A DNA stretch of 64,000 nucleotides from Buttiauxella noackiae ATCC 51607 (GCF_001654865.1 NZ_LXEO01000049.1:186001-250000); one strand, 5' to 3'; shown: positions 36,908 through 48,112, numbered from the stretch's first letter. Notes: generated by a model not told the origin, from the letters alone. A program made the numbers and translations.

Positions 36908-37675
36908 TTATGCTTCGCCCAGATAGGCGCGGATTACGTCAGGGTTATTACGGATTTGCTCCGGCGTGCCGTTCGCAAGAGGCGTCCCTTGGTTTACCAC
37001 GTAAATCCTGTCAGAAATGCCCATCACCAGTTTCATATCGTGCTCGATTAACAGCACGGTGGTGTTGTGATGGTTGCGTAACTCCATGATTAACTCATCG
37101 AGCTCATGCGTTTCTTTCGGGTTAAGGCCAGCCGCTGGCTCATCAAGCATCAGAATTTCTGGCTGAGTGACCATGCAGCGTGCAATCTCAAGGCGGCGCT
37201 GATCGCCATACGCCAGATTGCTCGCCTGACGGTTAGCCTGCTCAAGCAGACCAATACGATCAAGCCATGTTGCGGCACGATCCAGCGCTTCGCTTTGTGA
37301 GCGGCGAAAAGCGGGTGTTTTCAGCAAACCTGAGAACACACCGGTTTTCAGTTGCATATGCTGAGCAACCAGCAAGTTTTCAATCACGGTCATTTCACGG
37401 AACAGACGCACGTGCTGGAAAGTACGCACCACGCCCATACGTGCAATTTGCTGGCCCGGCAAACCTTCAAGGTGCTGATCACGCAACAGAATCGTACCGC
37501 CTGAAGGCTTGTAGAAACCAGTCAGGCAGTTAAACACCGTGGTTTTACCGGCACCGTTCGGGCCGATTAACGAAACAATTTCTTGTGGATGCAGTTCCAG
37601 AGAAACATTGTTTACGGCGAGCAGGCCGCCGAAACGCATCATCAAGCCGTTTACGGATAACAATGGCTGACTCAT
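36908..37675 (-). CDS. livG: Branched-chain amino acid ABC transporter ATPase LivG
   Basis: A 255-residue ABC ATPase with Walker [10 protein letters not shown], signature-region [16 protein letters not shown] and Walker [14 protein letters not shown]. It overlaps livM by 4 bp. Confidence 0.97.
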   Translation of the reverse strand: MSQPLLSVNGLMMRFGGLLAVNNVSLELHPQEIVSLIGPNGAGKTTVFNCLTGFYKPSGGTILLRDQHLEGLPGQQIARMGVVRTFQHVRLFREMTVIENLLVAQHMQLKTGVFSGLLKTPAFRRSQSEALDRAATWLDRIGLLEQANRQASNLAYGDQRRLEIARCMVTQPEILMLDEPAAGLNPKETHELDELIMELRNHHNTTVLLIEHDMKLVMGISDRIYVVNQGTPLANGTPEQIRNNPDVIRAYLGEA

Positions 37676-38958
37676 GCCTGCTCTCCTTTCACTTGTTCCA
37701 CTTGCTCTTTTTTAAGCTTTAATTGCGGACGAGACATTGGCAGCAAGCCTTGTGGACGCCAAATCATCATCAGCACCATCAAGCCACCCAGCACCAACAT
37801 GCTGTATTCGTTCAGATCACGCATCAATTCGCGCGACACCACCAGCAGCACGGCGGCGAGGATAACGGCAAACTGCGAGCCCATACCACCCAGCACAACA
37901 ATCGCCAGTACGAATGCAGATTCGGCAAAGGTGAAAGATTCCGGGCTAACAAAGCCCTGACGTGCCGCAAACAGCGTACCGGCAAAGCCTGCAAATGCGG
38001 CGCTAATAGTGAATGCGGTCAGCTTGATACGCGTTGGGTTCAGACCCAGTGAACGGCAAGCAATCTCATCTTCACGCAATGCTTCCCATGCACGGCCCAG
38101 AGGCATACGCAGCAGTCGGTTAATGACAAATAGCGACAGCACAACCAGCAACAGCGCAACGAGGTACAGGAAGATAATCCTGTCACCTGGGTTATATGCG
38201 ACGTTAAAGAAGTTGCTGAACGTATCCCATCCGCCTTCACGCGCGCTGCGGCTGAATTCCAGACCGAACAGCGTAGGTTTTGGAATCTGGCTGATGCCGT
38301 TCGGGCCACCGGTAATTTCGGTGTTATTGAGCAGCAAAATACGGACGATTTCACCAAAGCCGAGCGTCACAATCGCGAGGTAGTCGCCGCGTAAACGCAA
38401 AACTGGGAAGCCGAGGAGGAAACCTGCTGCCGCAGACACCAGGCCCGCAATTGGCAAGCATGTCCAGAATCCCAGACCGTAGTAGTGGTTGAGCAGCGCA
38501 AAGGTATAAGCACCGATGGCATAAAAACCGCCATAGCCCAGAACCAACAAGCCAGACAAACCGACAACTACGTTCAGGCCAAGGCCGAGAATAATATAAA
38601 TCATCGTCAGCGTTGCGATATCCACCGTACCGCGTGACACCACGAATGGCCACGCAACCGCGAGCACCAACAATGCCAACAGGAACAGTTTTTGTTTCGG
38701 CGTAGAACCGTCTAACGCAGGCAGGACAAACTTCGGCCCGGAGACTTTTTTCATGCCTTTCTGGAATACAGGGCGCAGTAACTGGAAGACGAAGACAATC
38801 GCTGTACCAATCAACACCCATTCCCAGCGCACCGTTTCTGCGCTATGGACGACAAGCTTAGTGCCATCGAGGCTCAGCTGAACGCCCATAAAGACGCCCG
38901 CCAGCACGAAAAATATGGCCGCCGAAAGCAGCGCCAAAACAACATGCATCGGTTTCAT
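37672..38958 (-). CDS. livM: Branched-chain amino acid ABC transporter permease LivM
   Basis: A 428-residue permease with about ten membrane segments and the long N-terminal extension of enteric LivM. The cytoplasmic coupling segment [16 protein letters not shown] is visible. It overlaps livH and livG by 4 bp each. Confidence 0.97.
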   Translation of the reverse strand: MKPMHVVLALLSAAIFFVLAGVFMGVQLSLDGTKLVVHSAETVRWEWVLIGTAIVFVFQLLRPVFQKGMKKVSGPKFVLPALDGSTPKQKLFLLALLVLAVAWPFVVSRGTVDIATLTMIYIILGLGLNVVVGLSGLLVLGYGGFYAIGAYTFALLNHYYGLGFWTCLPIAGLVSAAAGFLLGFPVLRLRGDYLAIVTLGFGEIVRILLLNNTEITGGPNGISQIPKPTLFGLEFSRSAREGGWDTFSNFFNVAYNPGDRIIFLYLVALLLVVLSLFVINRLLRMPLGRAWEALREDEIACRSLGLNPTRIKLTAFTISAAFAGFAGTLFAARQGFVSPESFTFAESAFVLAIVVLGGMGSQFAVILAAVLLVVSRELMRDLNEYSMLVLGGLMVLMMIWRPQGLLPMSRPQLKLKKEQVEQVKGEQA

Positions 38959-39881
38959 ACTTTTTCTACCTCCGGGCGACCCAGGATACCGGTAGGCATA
39001 ACCAGCAGTACCACGATGAGCAGCGCAAAGGAGACAACATCTTTATATTCAGTGCTCAGATACGCGGAAGTCAGCGCCTCTGCAACACCTAAAATCAGGC
39101 CACCAATCATCGCACCAGGAATACTACCGATACCGCCAAGTACTGCTGCGGTGAAAGCTTTCATCCCGGCCATAAAGCCGATGTATGGGTTGATAACGCC
39201 GTAGAACTGGCCGAGCAGTACACCTGCAACCGCAGCCATGGCTGCGCCAATGACGAAGGTCAGGGAGATAACGCGGTCAGTGTTAATTCCGAGCAGGCTC
39301 GCCATTTTCAAATCTTCTGCACACGCACGGCACGCACGGCCCATGCGGGAGTAGCGAATAAACAGCGTCAGAGCCAGCATTGCGATGAACGTTACAACCC
39401 AAATCACCAACTGCATTGTGGTAATGGTTGCGGTGAAATTGTCGCTGGCACCGACGACCCACTGGCCGTTAAACAGGCTAGGCAGCGCAATATCACGTGA
39501 ACCTTCGGTCAGGCTGACGTAGTTTTGCAGGAAGATGGACATCCCGATAGCAGAGATCAGTGCAATCAGACGCTTAGAGTTACGCACCGGCTTGTACGCA
39601 ACGCGCTCGATGCTCCAGCCGTAGGCACTGGCGATGACAATGGCACCAATAAAACCCGCACCAACCAGCATCCAGCCCACATCAATGCCCATCATCATCA
39701 GCGCTGCGATGATCATAAACGAGACGTAGCTGCCGATCATATATACCTCGCCATGGGCGAAGTTGATCATGCCAATAATGCCGTAAACCATGGTGTAACC
39801 GATGGCTATCAACGCGTAAGTACTACCCAGCGTGACGCCGTTAAACATCTGTTGCAGGAAGTAGAGGAACTGCTCGGACAT
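38955..39881 (-). CDS. livH: Branched-chain amino acid ABC transporter permease LivH
   Basis: A 308-residue permease with about eight membrane segments (begins [20 protein letters not shown]) and the coupling loop [17 protein letters not shown]. It follows livK after 73 bp with a hairpin between them. Confidence 0.97.
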   Translation of the reverse strand: MSEQFLYFLQQMFNGVTLGSTYALIAIGYTMVYGIIGMINFAHGEVYMIGSYVSFMIIAALMMMGIDVGWMLVGAGFIGAIVIASAYGWSIERVAYKPVRNSKRLIALISAIGMSIFLQNYVSLTEGSRDIALPSLFNGQWVVGASDNFTATITTMQLVIWVVTFIAMLALTLFIRYSRMGRACRACAEDLKMASLLGINTDRVISLTFVIGAAMAAVAGVLLGQFYGVINPYIGFMAGMKAFTAAVLGGIGSIPGAMIGGLILGVAEALTSAYLSTEYKDVVSFALLIVVLLVMPTGILGRPEVEKV

Positions 39882-39899
39882 ACAATAACCTTATTTATT

Positions 39900-39927
39900 C
39901 CTCCCCAGCGCATAGCCGCCGGGGAGG
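39900..39927 (-). terminator. Hairpin between livK and livH
   Basis: Arms CCTCCCC and GGGGAGG enclose a GC-rich 14-base loop; on the - strand it is followed by AATAAATAAGG before livH. It may attenuate read-through into livHMGF or protect livK mRNA. Confidence 0.6.
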
Positions 39928-39954
39928 TGGGATGACCCAGAATTACCGATCTGC

Positions 39955-41067
39955 TTATTTCGTCGCAACAGATGACGAACCGTCGGCATGCCACTGGAAT
40001 ACACCAAAATCAAATCCCTTCAGATCGCCTTTCTCATCCCAGTTCAGCGGCCCAATCACGGTTTTAGCACCGTTAGCTTTCAAATCTTTGATTAAATCAG
40101 CAGGCTCTGCACTGCCGGTACGCTCAAGTGCAGTCGCCAGAGATTGCACTGCTGCGTAAGTAATCCATACGTATGGACCACTTGGATCTTTCTTCTCAGC
40201 TTTCAGCTCATCAACAATAGCTTTGTTCGCCGGGTCCTGGTCATAGCGTTTTGGCATAGTCACTAACATACCTTCGCCTGCATTGCCTGCGATGTTAGAC
40301 AGCGATGCGTTACCCACACCCTCTGGACCCATAAACTGAGTTTTCAGGCCAACAGCGCGCGCCTGACGCAGAATCTGACCCATTTCTGGGTAGTAGCCGC
40401 CGTAATAAACGAAGTCGATGTTTTCTTTCTGCAGACGCGCAACCAGCGTGGAGAAGTCTTTATCGCCCGCAGTGATACCGTCGAAGAAGACGATGTTAGC
40501 CCCACCTTTTTTCAAGCCATCCTGTACAGAACGCGCCAGGCCTTCGCCATATTGCTGTTTGTCATGAATGACTGCGATGCGCTTCGGTTTCACAGTATCG
40601 AGAATGTATTTAGATGCCGTTGGGCCCTGAGAAGAGTCCAGGCCAGCGGTGCGCATAATCATTTTGTAACCGCGAGCAGTTAGCTCTGGATTAGTTGCGC
40701 CAGGGGTGATCATCAGGATGCCTTCGTCTTCGTAGATATCAGACGCTGGCTGAGTAGAAGAAGAGCAAAGGTGGCCGATGACATAACGCACACCGTCGTT
40801 AACGATTTTGTTGGCAACTGCTACCGCTTGTTTCGGGTCACAAGCATCGTCGTATTCAACCGCAACAAGTTTGTCGCCTTTGATGCCGCCTTTAGCGTTG
40901 ATGTCTTTAATTGCCTGGCGCGCGCCGTTGAATTCCATATCGCCCCACTGCGCAACCGGACCAGACATCGCACCAACAACCGCAACTTTGATGTCTGCTG
41001 CGGTTGCCGCGTGAGACACCGCCAGCGCAATAACCCCAGCGAGTAATGTCTTCGCGTTCATTTTCAT
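39955..41067 (-). CDS. livK: Leucine-specific periplasmic binding protein LivK
   Basis: A 370-residue periplasmic protein with signal peptide ending near TAA-D (residue 24). It follows E. coli LivK rather than LivJ, e.g. [19 protein letters not shown] and SVATK C-terminus. Two cysteines (DACDPK, GHLCSSS) form the known disulfide. It heads livKHMGF and feeds leucine to it; LivJ (41957) is the paralogue. Confidence 0.97.
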   Translation of the reverse strand: MKMNAKTLLAGVIALAVSHAATAADIKVAVVGAMSGPVAQWGDMEFNGARQAIKDINAKGGIKGDKLVAVEYDDACDPKQAVAVANKIVNDGVRYVIGHLCSSSTQPASDIYEDEGILMITPGATNPELTARGYKMIMRTAGLDSSQGPTASKYILDTVKPKRIAVIHDKQQYGEGLARSVQDGLKKGGANIVFFDGITAGDKDFSTLVARLQKENIDFVYYGGYYPEMGQILRQARAVGLKTQFMGPEGVGNASLSNIAGNAGEGMLVTMPKRYDQDPANKAIVDELKAEKKDPSGPYVWITYAAVQSLATALERTGSAEPADLIKDLKANGAKTVIGPLNWDEKGDLKGFDFGVFQWHADGSSSVATK

Positions 41068-41483
41068 AGATCCAATTCCTGTTCGTGATTATGTGGTTTT
41101 ATAGTGACCAAAAAACGCACTGTGCGTTTTGTAGCCTTTAACCATTTTTATGAGTGCCTTTAAGGGCTTAGCGCTAAAATTTACAATTTTTAAAGCTAAA
41201 CTCTCTATTTTTCAGGCTATTAAGCAAAGATATTATTCTGTATTTGCTCATAGTTAAACAAAAAAAAGCAGCTTTTTCAGCATAAAATAGCGATACAAAG
41301 AGCGGAATAAATCACTAGGTTTTAGGGTTTTATACTGACCATATTTCAATCTGCCGCTTATCGAACTGGCATACGTTTGACGCAAAAATTAATCGTCTGG
41401 TATATGACAGATAAAAGATAAAGCGTCTGGCGCAAATAAATTGGTTACACTCGGGGTTTTCCCGCTTTTTGGTTAGCTCGCTT
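41068..41483. promoter_or_regulatory. livK-panM divergent intergenic region
   Basis: A 416-bp AT-rich gap. It contains a small hairpin AAAACGCA / TGCGTTTT at 41112-41130 in the livK leader, a repeated CGTCTGG (41393, 41424) and a weak CGGG-GTTTT-CCCG hairpin with CTTTTT just before panM. No gene or known RNA was recognised. Lrp sites are expected but could not be placed. Confidence 0.55.
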
Positions 41484-41864
41484 ATGAAACTCACCATCAT
41501 TCGTCTGTTTGAGTGTAGTGCTCAGGATGAGATCGATCTTGCTAAGATCTGGCCGGAATACTCCAGCGCTTCGCTTGCTTTGACTGATACTCACAGAATT
41601 TATGCTGCAAAATTTAATGACAGACTATTAGGCGCGGTTCGCGTCACGCTTGCCGGAACAGAAGGTGCATTAGATTCGCTACGGGTACGTGAAATCACCC
41701 GTCGCCGTGGCGTTGGGCAATATCTGATCGAAGAAGTGATTCGTGATAATCCTGACGTTGCCGGTTGGTGGATGGCAGATGTCGGCGTGGAAGACCGCGC
41801 AGTTATGACGGCATTTATGCGGGCTTTGGGCTTTGTTGAACAGAGTGGTGGTTGGGAGAAGTAG
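41484..41864 (+). CDS. panM: PanD maturation factor PanM (PanZ)
   Basis: A 126-residue GNAT-fold protein that triggers self-cleavage of the PanD precursor and binds CoA, so regulating beta-alanine and pantothenate synthesis. The acetyl-CoA loop is REITRRRGVGQYLIEE; GTEGALDSLRVRE is also conserved. The ATG at 41484 gives MKLTIIRLFE as in E. coli. It lies between livK and livJ as in E. coli. Confidence 0.95.
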   Translation: MKLTIIRLFECSAQDEIDLAKIWPEYSSASLALTDTHRIYAAKFNDRLLGAVRVTLAGTEGALDSLRVREITRRRGVGQYLIEEVIRDNPDVAGWWMADVGVEDRAVMTAFMRALGFVEQSGGWEK

Positions 41865-41874
41865 GATTTAAGCG

Positions 41875-41951
41875 TCGGATGGCGCTAACGCTTATCCGAC
41901 CTACGATCACGTGAGCAAAAGTAGGTCGGGTAAGCGCCAGCGCCACCCGAC
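41875..41951. repeat. REP pair (BIME) between panM and livJ
   Basis: GTCGGATGGCGCTAACGCTT with ATCCGACCTAC and the inverted GTAGGTCGGGTAAGCGCCAG with CGCCACCCGAC. It lies between convergent genes. Confidence 0.88.
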
Positions 41952-41956
41952 AATTT

Positions 41957-43060
41957 TTACTTAGCGTCGGTCGCCGTACCATTAGCATGCCAGGTAAACA
42001 CGCCAAACTCGAAGCCCTTCAGATCGCCCTTCTCATCCCAGCTCAACGGCCCCATTACGGTTTCCACCGTCGCGCCTTTCAGGTAAGTCGCGATCTTAGC
42101 AGGATCTTCTGACTGGTTCAGACCCGCCGCCAAAGATTGCAGTGCTGCGTAGGTCGTCCATACGAATGCGCCGCTTGGATCTTGTTTCTTCGCTTTGATG
42201 GCATCTACAACCGGTTTGTTAGCAGGAACCTGGTCGTAGTTCTTCGGTTTGGTGACTAACAGGCCTTCAGCAGATTCACCGGCAATGTTAGACAATGAAA
42301 CGTTCGCAACACCTTCTGGACCCATGAACTGAGTTTTCAGGCCTGCTGCACGAGACTGACGCAGGATCTGACCCATTTCCGGGTGGTAGCCACCGTAGTA
42401 AACGAAGTCGATGTTCTCTTTCTTCAGGCGTGCCACCAGCGTGGAGAAGTCTTTCTCGCCTGCGGTGATGCCATCAAAGAACACCACGTTAGCGCCGCCT
42501 TTTTTCAGGTTGTCCTGAACGGAGCGCGCCAGGCCTTCGCCATACTGTTGTTTGTCATGAATTACCGCGATGTTTTTCGGTTTTACATGCTCAAGGATGT
42601 ATTTCGCCGCAGTCGGGCCCTGATCGGAGTCCAGACCGGTAGTACGCATTGTCAGTTTATAACCGCGCGAAGTCAGCTCAGGAGCCGTTGCCGCAGGGGT
42701 AATCATCAGAATACCTTCGTCTTCGTAGATGTCAGACGCAGGCTGGGTGGAAGAGGAACACAGGTGGCCGATAACGTATTTGATCCCATCGTTAACCACT
42801 TTGTTAGCGACAGCCACGGCTTGTTTCGGGTCACAAGCATCGTCGTATTTAGTGATAACCAGTTTGTCGCCTTTGATGCCGCCTTTGGCATTAATATCAG
42901 CAACCGCTTGTTCTGCACCGGTAAATTCCTGGTCGCCATACTGAGCAACCGGGCCAGACATCGCCCCAACTACCGCTACTTTGATATCCTTAGCAAATGC
43001 CGCGTTGCTCATCGCAAGCGCAATACAACCAGCCAATAACGCTTTGCCCTTCATTTTCAT
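41957..43060 (-). CDS. livJ: Leu/Ile/Val periplasmic binding protein LivJ
   Basis: A 367-residue binding protein, the same length as E. coli LivJ, delivering leucine, isoleucine and valine to LivHMGF. The signal peptide ends near AAFA-K; the mature part has [19 protein letters not shown]. The start at 43060 ([11 protein letters not shown]) is chosen from E. coli; ATG at 43054 is nearly as likely as the SD AGGA is closer to ideal for it. It is monocistronic with an ERIC element in its leader. Confidence 0.96.
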   Translation of the reverse strand: MKMKGKALLAGCIALAMSNAAFAKDIKVAVVGAMSGPVAQYGDQEFTGAEQAVADINAKGGIKGDKLVITKYDDACDPKQAVAVANKVVNDGIKYVIGHLCSSSTQPASDIYEDEGILMITPAATAPELTSRGYKLTMRTTGLDSDQGPTAAKYILEHVKPKNIAVIHDKQQYGEGLARSVQDNLKKGGANVVFFDGITAGEKDFSTLVARLKKENIDFVYYGGYHPEMGQILRQSRAAGLKTQFMGPEGVANVSLSNIAGESAEGLLVTKPKNYDQVPANKPVVDAIKAKKQDPSGAFVWTTYAALQSLAAGLNQSEDPAKIATYLKGATVETVMGPLSWDEKGDLKGFEFGVFTWHANGTATDAK

Positions 43061-43092
43061 CCTGAGAATCCCCATTCTTGTTGTGATTGGTA

Positions 43093-43282
43093 TTTACCCA
43101 TCATCCTTCAAGCTGCAGGGGTGTTGGCTGCACTCACTTACCCGAATCACTTACCTTAGTAAGTTCATCGGGATAAGCTCCCTGGCCGCGTTACTCGGCA
43201 AAGCCTCGCCCCGTTGGGGCCAGCGCAAGCGCTGTTCAAAAGGTAAAAACCTTTTGTCCTGCAACTCGAATGCTAATGGATA
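43093..43282 (-). repeat. Long ERIC element (copy 5) upstream of livJ
   Basis: About 190 bp with ERIC-type ends (CCTTCAAGCTGCAGG / CCTGCAACTCGAATG) and core CCGAATCACTTACCTTAGTA then AGTTCATCGGGATAAGC. The extra length is an insert of roughly 65-70 bp (about 43192-43256) with its own inverted repeats, like the long ERIC class reported in other enterobacteria. Confidence 0.82.
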
Positions 43283-43427
43283 ATTGTTGTGTTGTTTTGG
43301 CACGGTTTTATTTTTGATTTAAGAACACCGCGCGTGCCTTCGCCGCACTCCGAGTTAAAAACATACCCGAATTTACGGTTTTTGGAATAACAATTTTTTC
43401 ACAATGGGAAAGGAAAGTGACGGGCAT

Positions 43428-43457
43428 AAAAAAACCGCCCCGGAAGGCGGTTTTTTT
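43428..43457. terminator. Terminator of rpoH
   Basis: Stem AAAAAAACCGCC / GGCGGTTTTTTT with loop CCGGAA, symmetric A- and T-runs. Confidence 0.93.
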
Positions 43458-43472
43458 GTCTTGTTGAATAAC

Positions 43473-44327
43473 TTACGCTTCGATGGCCATGCGCAGTTTT
43501 TTCATTGCGTTCTTTTCAAGCTGACGCACACGCTCAGCAGAAACACCATAACGATCGGCCAGTTCTTGCAGCGTGCTCTTATTCTCTTCGTCGAGCCAAC
43601 GGGCACGAATAATATCCTGGCTACGTTCATCCAGGCCTAACATGGCATCGCTGAGTTTATCAGCCGCGTGCGATTCCCAGTTGTCGTCTTCAATGCCGTC
43701 AGCAAAGTTAGAAGATTTATCCTGCAAGAACAGCACAGGAGCCATTGGCGCGCTGTCTGAATCGTCGTCGTTACCCATGTCGAACGTCATGTCCTGCGCC
43801 GCCATACGAGATTCCATCTCGCGGACATCTTTGCTGGAAACACCCAGCTCGTTGGCGACCATTTCCACTTCGTCCTGGTTGAACCAACCCAGACGCTGTT
43901 TAGTTTTACGCAGGTTAAAGAACAACTTACGTTGTGCTTTAGTGGTTGCCACTTTCACAATACGCCAGTTACGCAGAACGTATTCGTGAATTTCAGCCTT
44001 GATCCAGTGCACGGCGAACGACACCAGACGGACACCGACTTCCGGGTTAAAGCGACGCACTGCCTTCATCAGGCCGATGTTGCCTTCCTGAATCAAGTCA
44101 GCCTGCGGCAAGCCATAGCCCGAGTAATTACGAGCGATATGAACAACAAAGCGCAGGTGAGACAGGATCAGCCTTTTCGCTGCTTCCAGATCGCCCTGGT
44201 AATGCAGCTTTTCAGCCAGCTCCTTCTCTTCCTCAGCCGTTAACATCGGCCAGGAATTAGCGGCCCGGATATAAGATTCCAGGTTACCAACAGGGGCTAA
44301 AGCTAAATTTTGCATTTCTTTGGTCAT
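43473..44327 (-). CDS. rpoH: RNA polymerase sigma factor RpoH (sigma-32)
   Basis: A 284-residue heat-shock sigma factor. Region 2 includes [19 protein letters not shown] and the RpoH box [17 protein letters not shown] lies about residue 132; region 4 ends [20 protein letters not shown]. It directs transcription of chaperone and protease genes. The coding 5' end and leader are expected to form the RNA thermometer. A sigma-E type promoter with a DnaA box lies upstream. Confidence 0.98.
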   Translation of the reverse strand: MTKEMQNLALAPVGNLESYIRAANSWPMLTAEEEKELAEKLHYQGDLEAAKRLILSHLRFVVHIARNYSGYGLPQADLIQEGNIGLMKAVRRFNPEVGVRLVSFAVHWIKAEIHEYVLRNWRIVKVATTKAQRKLFFNLRKTKQRLGWFNQDEVEMVANELGVSSKDVREMESRMAAQDMTFDMGNDDDSDSAPMAPVLFLQDKSSNFADGIEDDNWESHAADKLSDAMLGLDERSQDIIRARWLDEENKSTLQELADRYGVSAERVRQLEKNAMKKLRMAIEA

Positions 44328-44419
44328 TCAAACCCTCTCTTAAGACTAACGTACAGGTTGCTACACCATGCTGCACCTGACAACACGTCAAGCGCCAAAC
44401 CGTACCATCCACAGTAAAC

Positions 44420-44446
44420 TCAGACAGTGATGTTATCCACAAGTTC
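44420..44446 (-). promoter_or_regulatory. Sigma-E promoter (P3-like) with DnaA box, rpoH
   Basis: On the - strand: -35 GAACTT, 16-bp spacer, -10 TCTGA, as in the E. coli rpoH P3 promoter read by sigma-E. A DnaA box TTATCCACA (44433-44441 on the + strand) lies in the spacer and overlaps the -35 by one base. The rest of the 256-bp leader is AT-rich and probably carries further rpoH promoters. Confidence 0.82.
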
Positions 44447-44583
44447 ACTGTAAAGCTGTGCATATATTACACACAAAATGTGACAGAGCTATGAAACTGG
44501 GCAGGAGAAACACATACCGGGGTGGGAGCGTGTCCCCTGCTGACGGGTACTTCGTAGCAGGGAACAAGTATACCAAAAAATTT

Positions 44584-45639
44584 TTACTCTGGGGTAAAAC
44601 GACGTAAATGTTGTACCGTTGCGATCCATGCTGCCAACCATCCACTCATGGAGGCAACCAGCAGCAGCAGCAGGCATTCATCGAAGCCTAAACCCGTAAG
44701 ATCGAACTTAGTTCCAAACACTTGCGCCACTTCTGTCACCGCAGAAGATAACCGCCATACCAGAATTTCGGTGAGGATCAGCGACAAAAATGCCCCGCTG
44801 AACCCTAACAATGCGCCGCCGTACAAAAATGGACGCAGGATAAATCCATCCGTTGCACCAATCAGTTTTTGCACGTTGATGGTATCGCGGCGAGCAAAGA
44901 TGCTCAGACGCACGCTGTTACCAATCACCAGGAACACCGCAGCGACCATCAGCACACCAATCATTGCAGCAACACGACCTACAAGGCCAGTCAACGAAGC
45001 CAGGCGCGCAAACCAGCTATCATCCATACGCACTTCATCAACACCGTTAATACGGGCTACGCGGTCACGTAAGGTATTTAGGTGGTCTGTAGTCTGGAAA
45101 TCAAGTTTCGGGTTCACCACCGCAACGGCAGGAAGCGGGTTTTCTTCCAGCATATCCAACGCGCCACCAAAGCCCGACCAGTTGCGGAACTCGCCTAAGG
45201 CTTCGTCACGCGAAAGATAGTTAACTTTATCGACGCCCTCTTCCGCCTGAATCGCGCCAACGACTTGCTGTGCGGCGTTATCATCCAGCGCTTTATCGAG
45301 GTAAACCGTGATTTGCGGAGAAGGATAATACTGCGTGGCGGCCTGATTCACGTTCTTGTAAACCATGTAGCACACGCTAGGCAGCGTCAGGGAGATGGCG
45401 ATAACCATCACCGTCAGGAAAGTGGCTAGTGGCTTGCTGCGCAGGTCTTGTAAAGCGCCCTGCCAGGCGTAACGGAACTGTTCGTTCACGCCACCTTTTA
45501 GAGATTTGCTTTTCGACTGAGGCCCTTTGCCACGTTTTTTCACCGAGCGACCTAAATCCCCTAGCTTATTGAGCGAGTTGATTTTATCCAGCTTGTTGCT
45601 GAAGCGCTTTATGTGATTGAGCGCGCTGCGTTTATTCAC
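44584..45639 (-). CDS. ftsX: Cell division protein FtsX
   Basis: A 351-residue inner-membrane protein with four membrane segments and a large periplasmic loop (about residues 95-215). With FtsE it activates the amidase activator EnvC at the septum. The GTG at 45639 gives [13 protein letters not shown], matching E. coli MNKRDAINHIRQF, and overlaps ftsE by 8 bp. An ATG five codons upstream (45654) is possible but lies in ftsE without an SD. Confidence 0.94.
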   Translation of the reverse strand: MNKRSALNHIKRFSNKLDKINSLNKLGDLGRSVKKRGKGPQSKSKSLKGGVNEQFRYAWQGALQDLRSKPLATFLTVMVIAISLTLPSVCYMVYKNVNQAATQYYPSPQITVYLDKALDDNAAQQVVGAIQAEEGVDKVNYLSRDEALGEFRNWSGFGGALDMLEENPLPAVAVVNPKLDFQTTDHLNTLRDRVARINGVDEVRMDDSWFARLASLTGLVGRVAAMIGVLMVAAVFLVIGNSVRLSIFARRDTINVQKLIGATDGFILRPFLYGGALLGFSGAFLSLILTEILVWRLSSAVTEVAQVFGTKFDLTGLGFDECLLLLLVASMSGWLAAWIATVQHLRRFTPE

Positions 45640-46300
45640 CTGCCAGGCCTCCATGCAAATGGCCGTCACTTAACGTCAACATGCGATAATTACGGCGAGA
45701 TATCAGCCCCATGTCGTGCGTCGCCATCAAAACAGTTACCCCCACCCGGTTAAACTCTTCGAACAGACGCAAAATCCCTTCCGAGAGCGCATCATCGAGG
45801 TTACCGGTTGGTTCATCCGCCAGCAATACAGCGGGCTTGTTCACAACAGCGCGGGCAATACCCACGCGCTGCTGTTCACCACCAGAGAGTTGGATCGGGA
45901 AATTCTTCGCTTTATCGAGCAGGCCGACTTTATCCAGTGCCGCACTAACGCGACGGCGAATATCTTCACCGCTGGCACCTGCGATGATCAGCGGGATTGC
46001 CACGTTGTCATATACGGTTCTATCCATCAACAGATGGTGATCCTGGAAGATCATACCAATCTGGCGACGCAGGAACGGCACTTCGCGGCTCTTAAGGCGG
46101 CTAATATCATGGCCGCCAAAAGCAATTTTCCCGGCGCTTGGCCGCTCAATACCGCAGATAAGCTTGAGCAGGGTACTTTTCCCCGCGCCTGAGTGGCCGG
46201 TCAGAAAAGCCATCTCGCCAGGTTGCATATGGAAAGTCACTCCCTGCAACGCTTGTCTCCCACCGAGATAGGCCTTACTAACGTGTTCAAAGCGAATCAT
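45632..46300 (-). CDS. ftsE: Cell division ATP-binding protein FtsE
   Basis: A 222-residue ABC ATPase partner of FtsX. Walker [10 protein letters not shown], signature [15 protein letters not shown], Walker [13 protein letters not shown]. It follows ftsY by 2 bp. Confidence 0.98.
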   Translation of the reverse strand: MIRFEHVSKAYLGGRQALQGVTFHMQPGEMAFLTGHSGAGKSTLLKLICGIERPSAGKIAFGGHDISRLKSREVPFLRRQIGMIFQDHHLLMDRTVYDNVAIPLIIAGASGEDIRRRVSAALDKVGLLDKAKNFPIQLSGGEQQRVGIARAVVNKPAVLLADEPTGNLDDALSEGILRLFEEFNRVGVTVLMATHDMGLISRRNYRMLTLSDGHLHGGLAGE

Positions 46301-46302
46301 GG

Positions 46303-47952
46303 TTAATCCTCTCGGGCAAAAAGTGCCTCAATAAAATCGCCCGCATTAAACGGACGCAAGTCCTCAATACGCTCGCCGACGCCAATATAGCGAATCGGAA
46401 TACCAAACTGATCGGCAACGGAGAAAATCACGCCGCCTTTGGCTGTACCATCGAGTTTGGTAAGCGTAATGCCTGTCAATCCAACGGCTTCATGGAACAA
46501 TTTAGCCTGGCTAATCGCATTCTGCCCGGTGCTGGCATCGAGGGTGAGCATAACCTCATGCGGTGCGTCTTCGTCCAGTTTTTTCATTACGCGGACGATT
46601 TTCTTCAGCTCTTCCATCAGGTGCGCTTTGTTCTGCAGACGCCCGGCAGTATCAGCCAGAAGTACGTCGACATTACGTGCTTTCGCGGCCTGAATGGCAT
46701 CGAAAATCACTGAGGCAGAATCAGCGCCCGTGTGCTGAGCAATAACAGGAATATTGTTACGCTCGCCCCACACCTGCAGTTGTTCTACCGCAGCGGCACG
46801 GAAGGTATCACCCGCCGCCAGCATCACAGATTTGCCTTCCTGCTGGAACTGACGAGCCAGTTTGCCGATGGTAGTGGTTTTACCCACGCCATTAACACCA
46901 ACCATGAGAATAACGAATGGCGTTTTGCCTTCCACTTTTAGCGGCTCATCGACTTTCGCCAGAATTTCGCCCATCTCTTCTTTCAGCAGACCGTACAACG
47001 CTTCGGCGTCACGCAGTTCTTTGCGGCTTGCGCCTTCTGTCAGATTGGTGATGATTTTACGCGTGGTTTCAACACCAACGTCGGCAATAAGCAACTGCTC
47101 TTCGAGCTCTTCAAACAGATCATCGTCGATTTTCTTGCCGCGGAACAGACTGATAAATCCGGAACCGAGGTTCTGCTTGGTTTTAATCAGGCTGCGTTTA
47201 AGGCGAGCAAAGAAACCTTCTTTGGTTGGTCGCTCTTGTTCGTGCTGGACTTCTTCGGCCTGAGTCTCTTCAGGCTCGAGTTCTGCCGCAGCGTCTTCAA
47301 CAATAACGGCTGCAACAGGAATGTCTTCAACGAGGTCTTCTACCGGCGCTTCTTCAGCAACAACTTCTTCAATGACTACGTCTTCAACCGGAGCGACTGC
47401 AATTTCTTCAGGCGCAACAAGTTCTTCGGGCTCAACAACCGTTTCAACTTCAACGACAGCTTCAACAGGAGTTTCCGCAAGGACAGGTTCTTGCTCAGGC
47501 TGCCACTCTTCTGGCGATTCAACCTGCACAGCTTCTGGCGTGACTATCTCTTCAGGAACCGGTAACTCTTCGTGTTCAACCGCCGCTTGCGCGGTTATTT
47601 CTGGTTCTGGAATGATTTCCGGTTCAACCGCAGCCACTTCGCTTTCGACGAGTTTTTCAGTGACTTCTACGATCTCTTCAGCGAAGGCTTCAGGTTCTTC
47701 ATGCTTATCAAGCACCACAGCTTCAGGCAAAACCTCTGGCTGAATCTCGGTTTGAGCTTCTGGCTTAGTCTCTTCTGGCTGGGCAGTTTCTTTAGCGGCT
47801 TGCGGTTGTTCAGATTCAACGACCTGTTCAACAACCTCTTCGGCAACCGGTTGTTCTTCAGCTACTTTTTGTTCTGGTTCTTGTTCAGAAGCCTGCTCTT
47901 TCTGGCCAAAGCCTAGCCATGAAAAAAAGCCACGTTTTTTCTCTTTCGCCAT
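46303..47952 (-). CDS. ftsY: Signal recognition particle receptor FtsY
   Basis: A 549-residue SRP receptor GTPase; the E. coli protein is about 497. It starts MAKEKKRGFFSWLGFG, a membrane-binding amphipathic region, followed by a long Glu/Val/Ala/Pro-rich acidic A domain (about residues 20-245), then the N domain and the G domain with G1 GVNGVGKTT, DTAGR and TKLDGTAKGG. The extra length lies in the acidic domain. It docks SRP-ribosome complexes at the membrane. Confidence 0.96.
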   Translation of the reverse strand: MAKEKKRGFFSWLGFGQKEQASEQEPEQKVAEEQPVAEEVVEQVVESEQPQAAKETAQPEETKPEAQTEIQPEVLPEAVVLDKHEEPEAFAEEIVEVTEKLVESEVAAVEPEIIPEPEITAQAAVEHEELPVPEEIVTPEAVQVESPEEWQPEQEPVLAETPVEAVVEVETVVEPEELVAPEEIAVAPVEDVVIEEVVAEEAPVEDLVEDIPVAAVIVEDAAAELEPEETQAEEVQHEQERPTKEGFFARLKRSLIKTKQNLGSGFISLFRGKKIDDDLFEELEEQLLIADVGVETTRKIITNLTEGASRKELRDAEALYGLLKEEMGEILAKVDEPLKVEGKTPFVILMVGVNGVGKTTTIGKLARQFQQEGKSVMLAAGDTFRAAAVEQLQVWGERNNIPVIAQHTGADSASVIFDAIQAAKARNVDVLLADTAGRLQNKAHLMEELKKIVRVMKKLDEDAPHEVMLTLDASTGQNAISQAKLFHEAVGLTGITLTKLDGTAKGGVIFSVADQFGIPIRYIGVGERIEDLRPFNAGDFIEALFARED

Positions 47953-48112
47953 TTGCGAACACACTCCTCGCTGTTAATTCATGGCACAGGCCCGATTGAG
48001 CATGCCACGGGCACTGAAAATAATTATCTAATGAATGCCTTAGTCTATCACTTTCCCCGCCTTACACACACCGTTACACTAGACGGCAAGAAATTGCATC
48101 GCAGTGAGTCTC

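Noticed and set aside
41068-41483. Leader peptide or attenuator for livK
   Set aside because: No short frame rich in Leu/Ile/Val codons with an SD was found; only a small hairpin is present.
42383-43039. 218-residue open frame on the + strand
   Set aside because: It is antisense to livJ; the same shadow appears in livK because the two genes are paralogues.
44648-45220. 190-residue open frame on the + strand
   Set aside because: It is antisense to ftsX, rich in Ser/Arg/Thr as expected for a shadow.
47321-47743. Ser/Thr-rich 140-residue open frame on the + strand
   Set aside because: It is the antisense of the Glu-rich domain of ftsY; the low-complexity composition comes from complemented GAA/GAG codons, and no SD or homology is seen.
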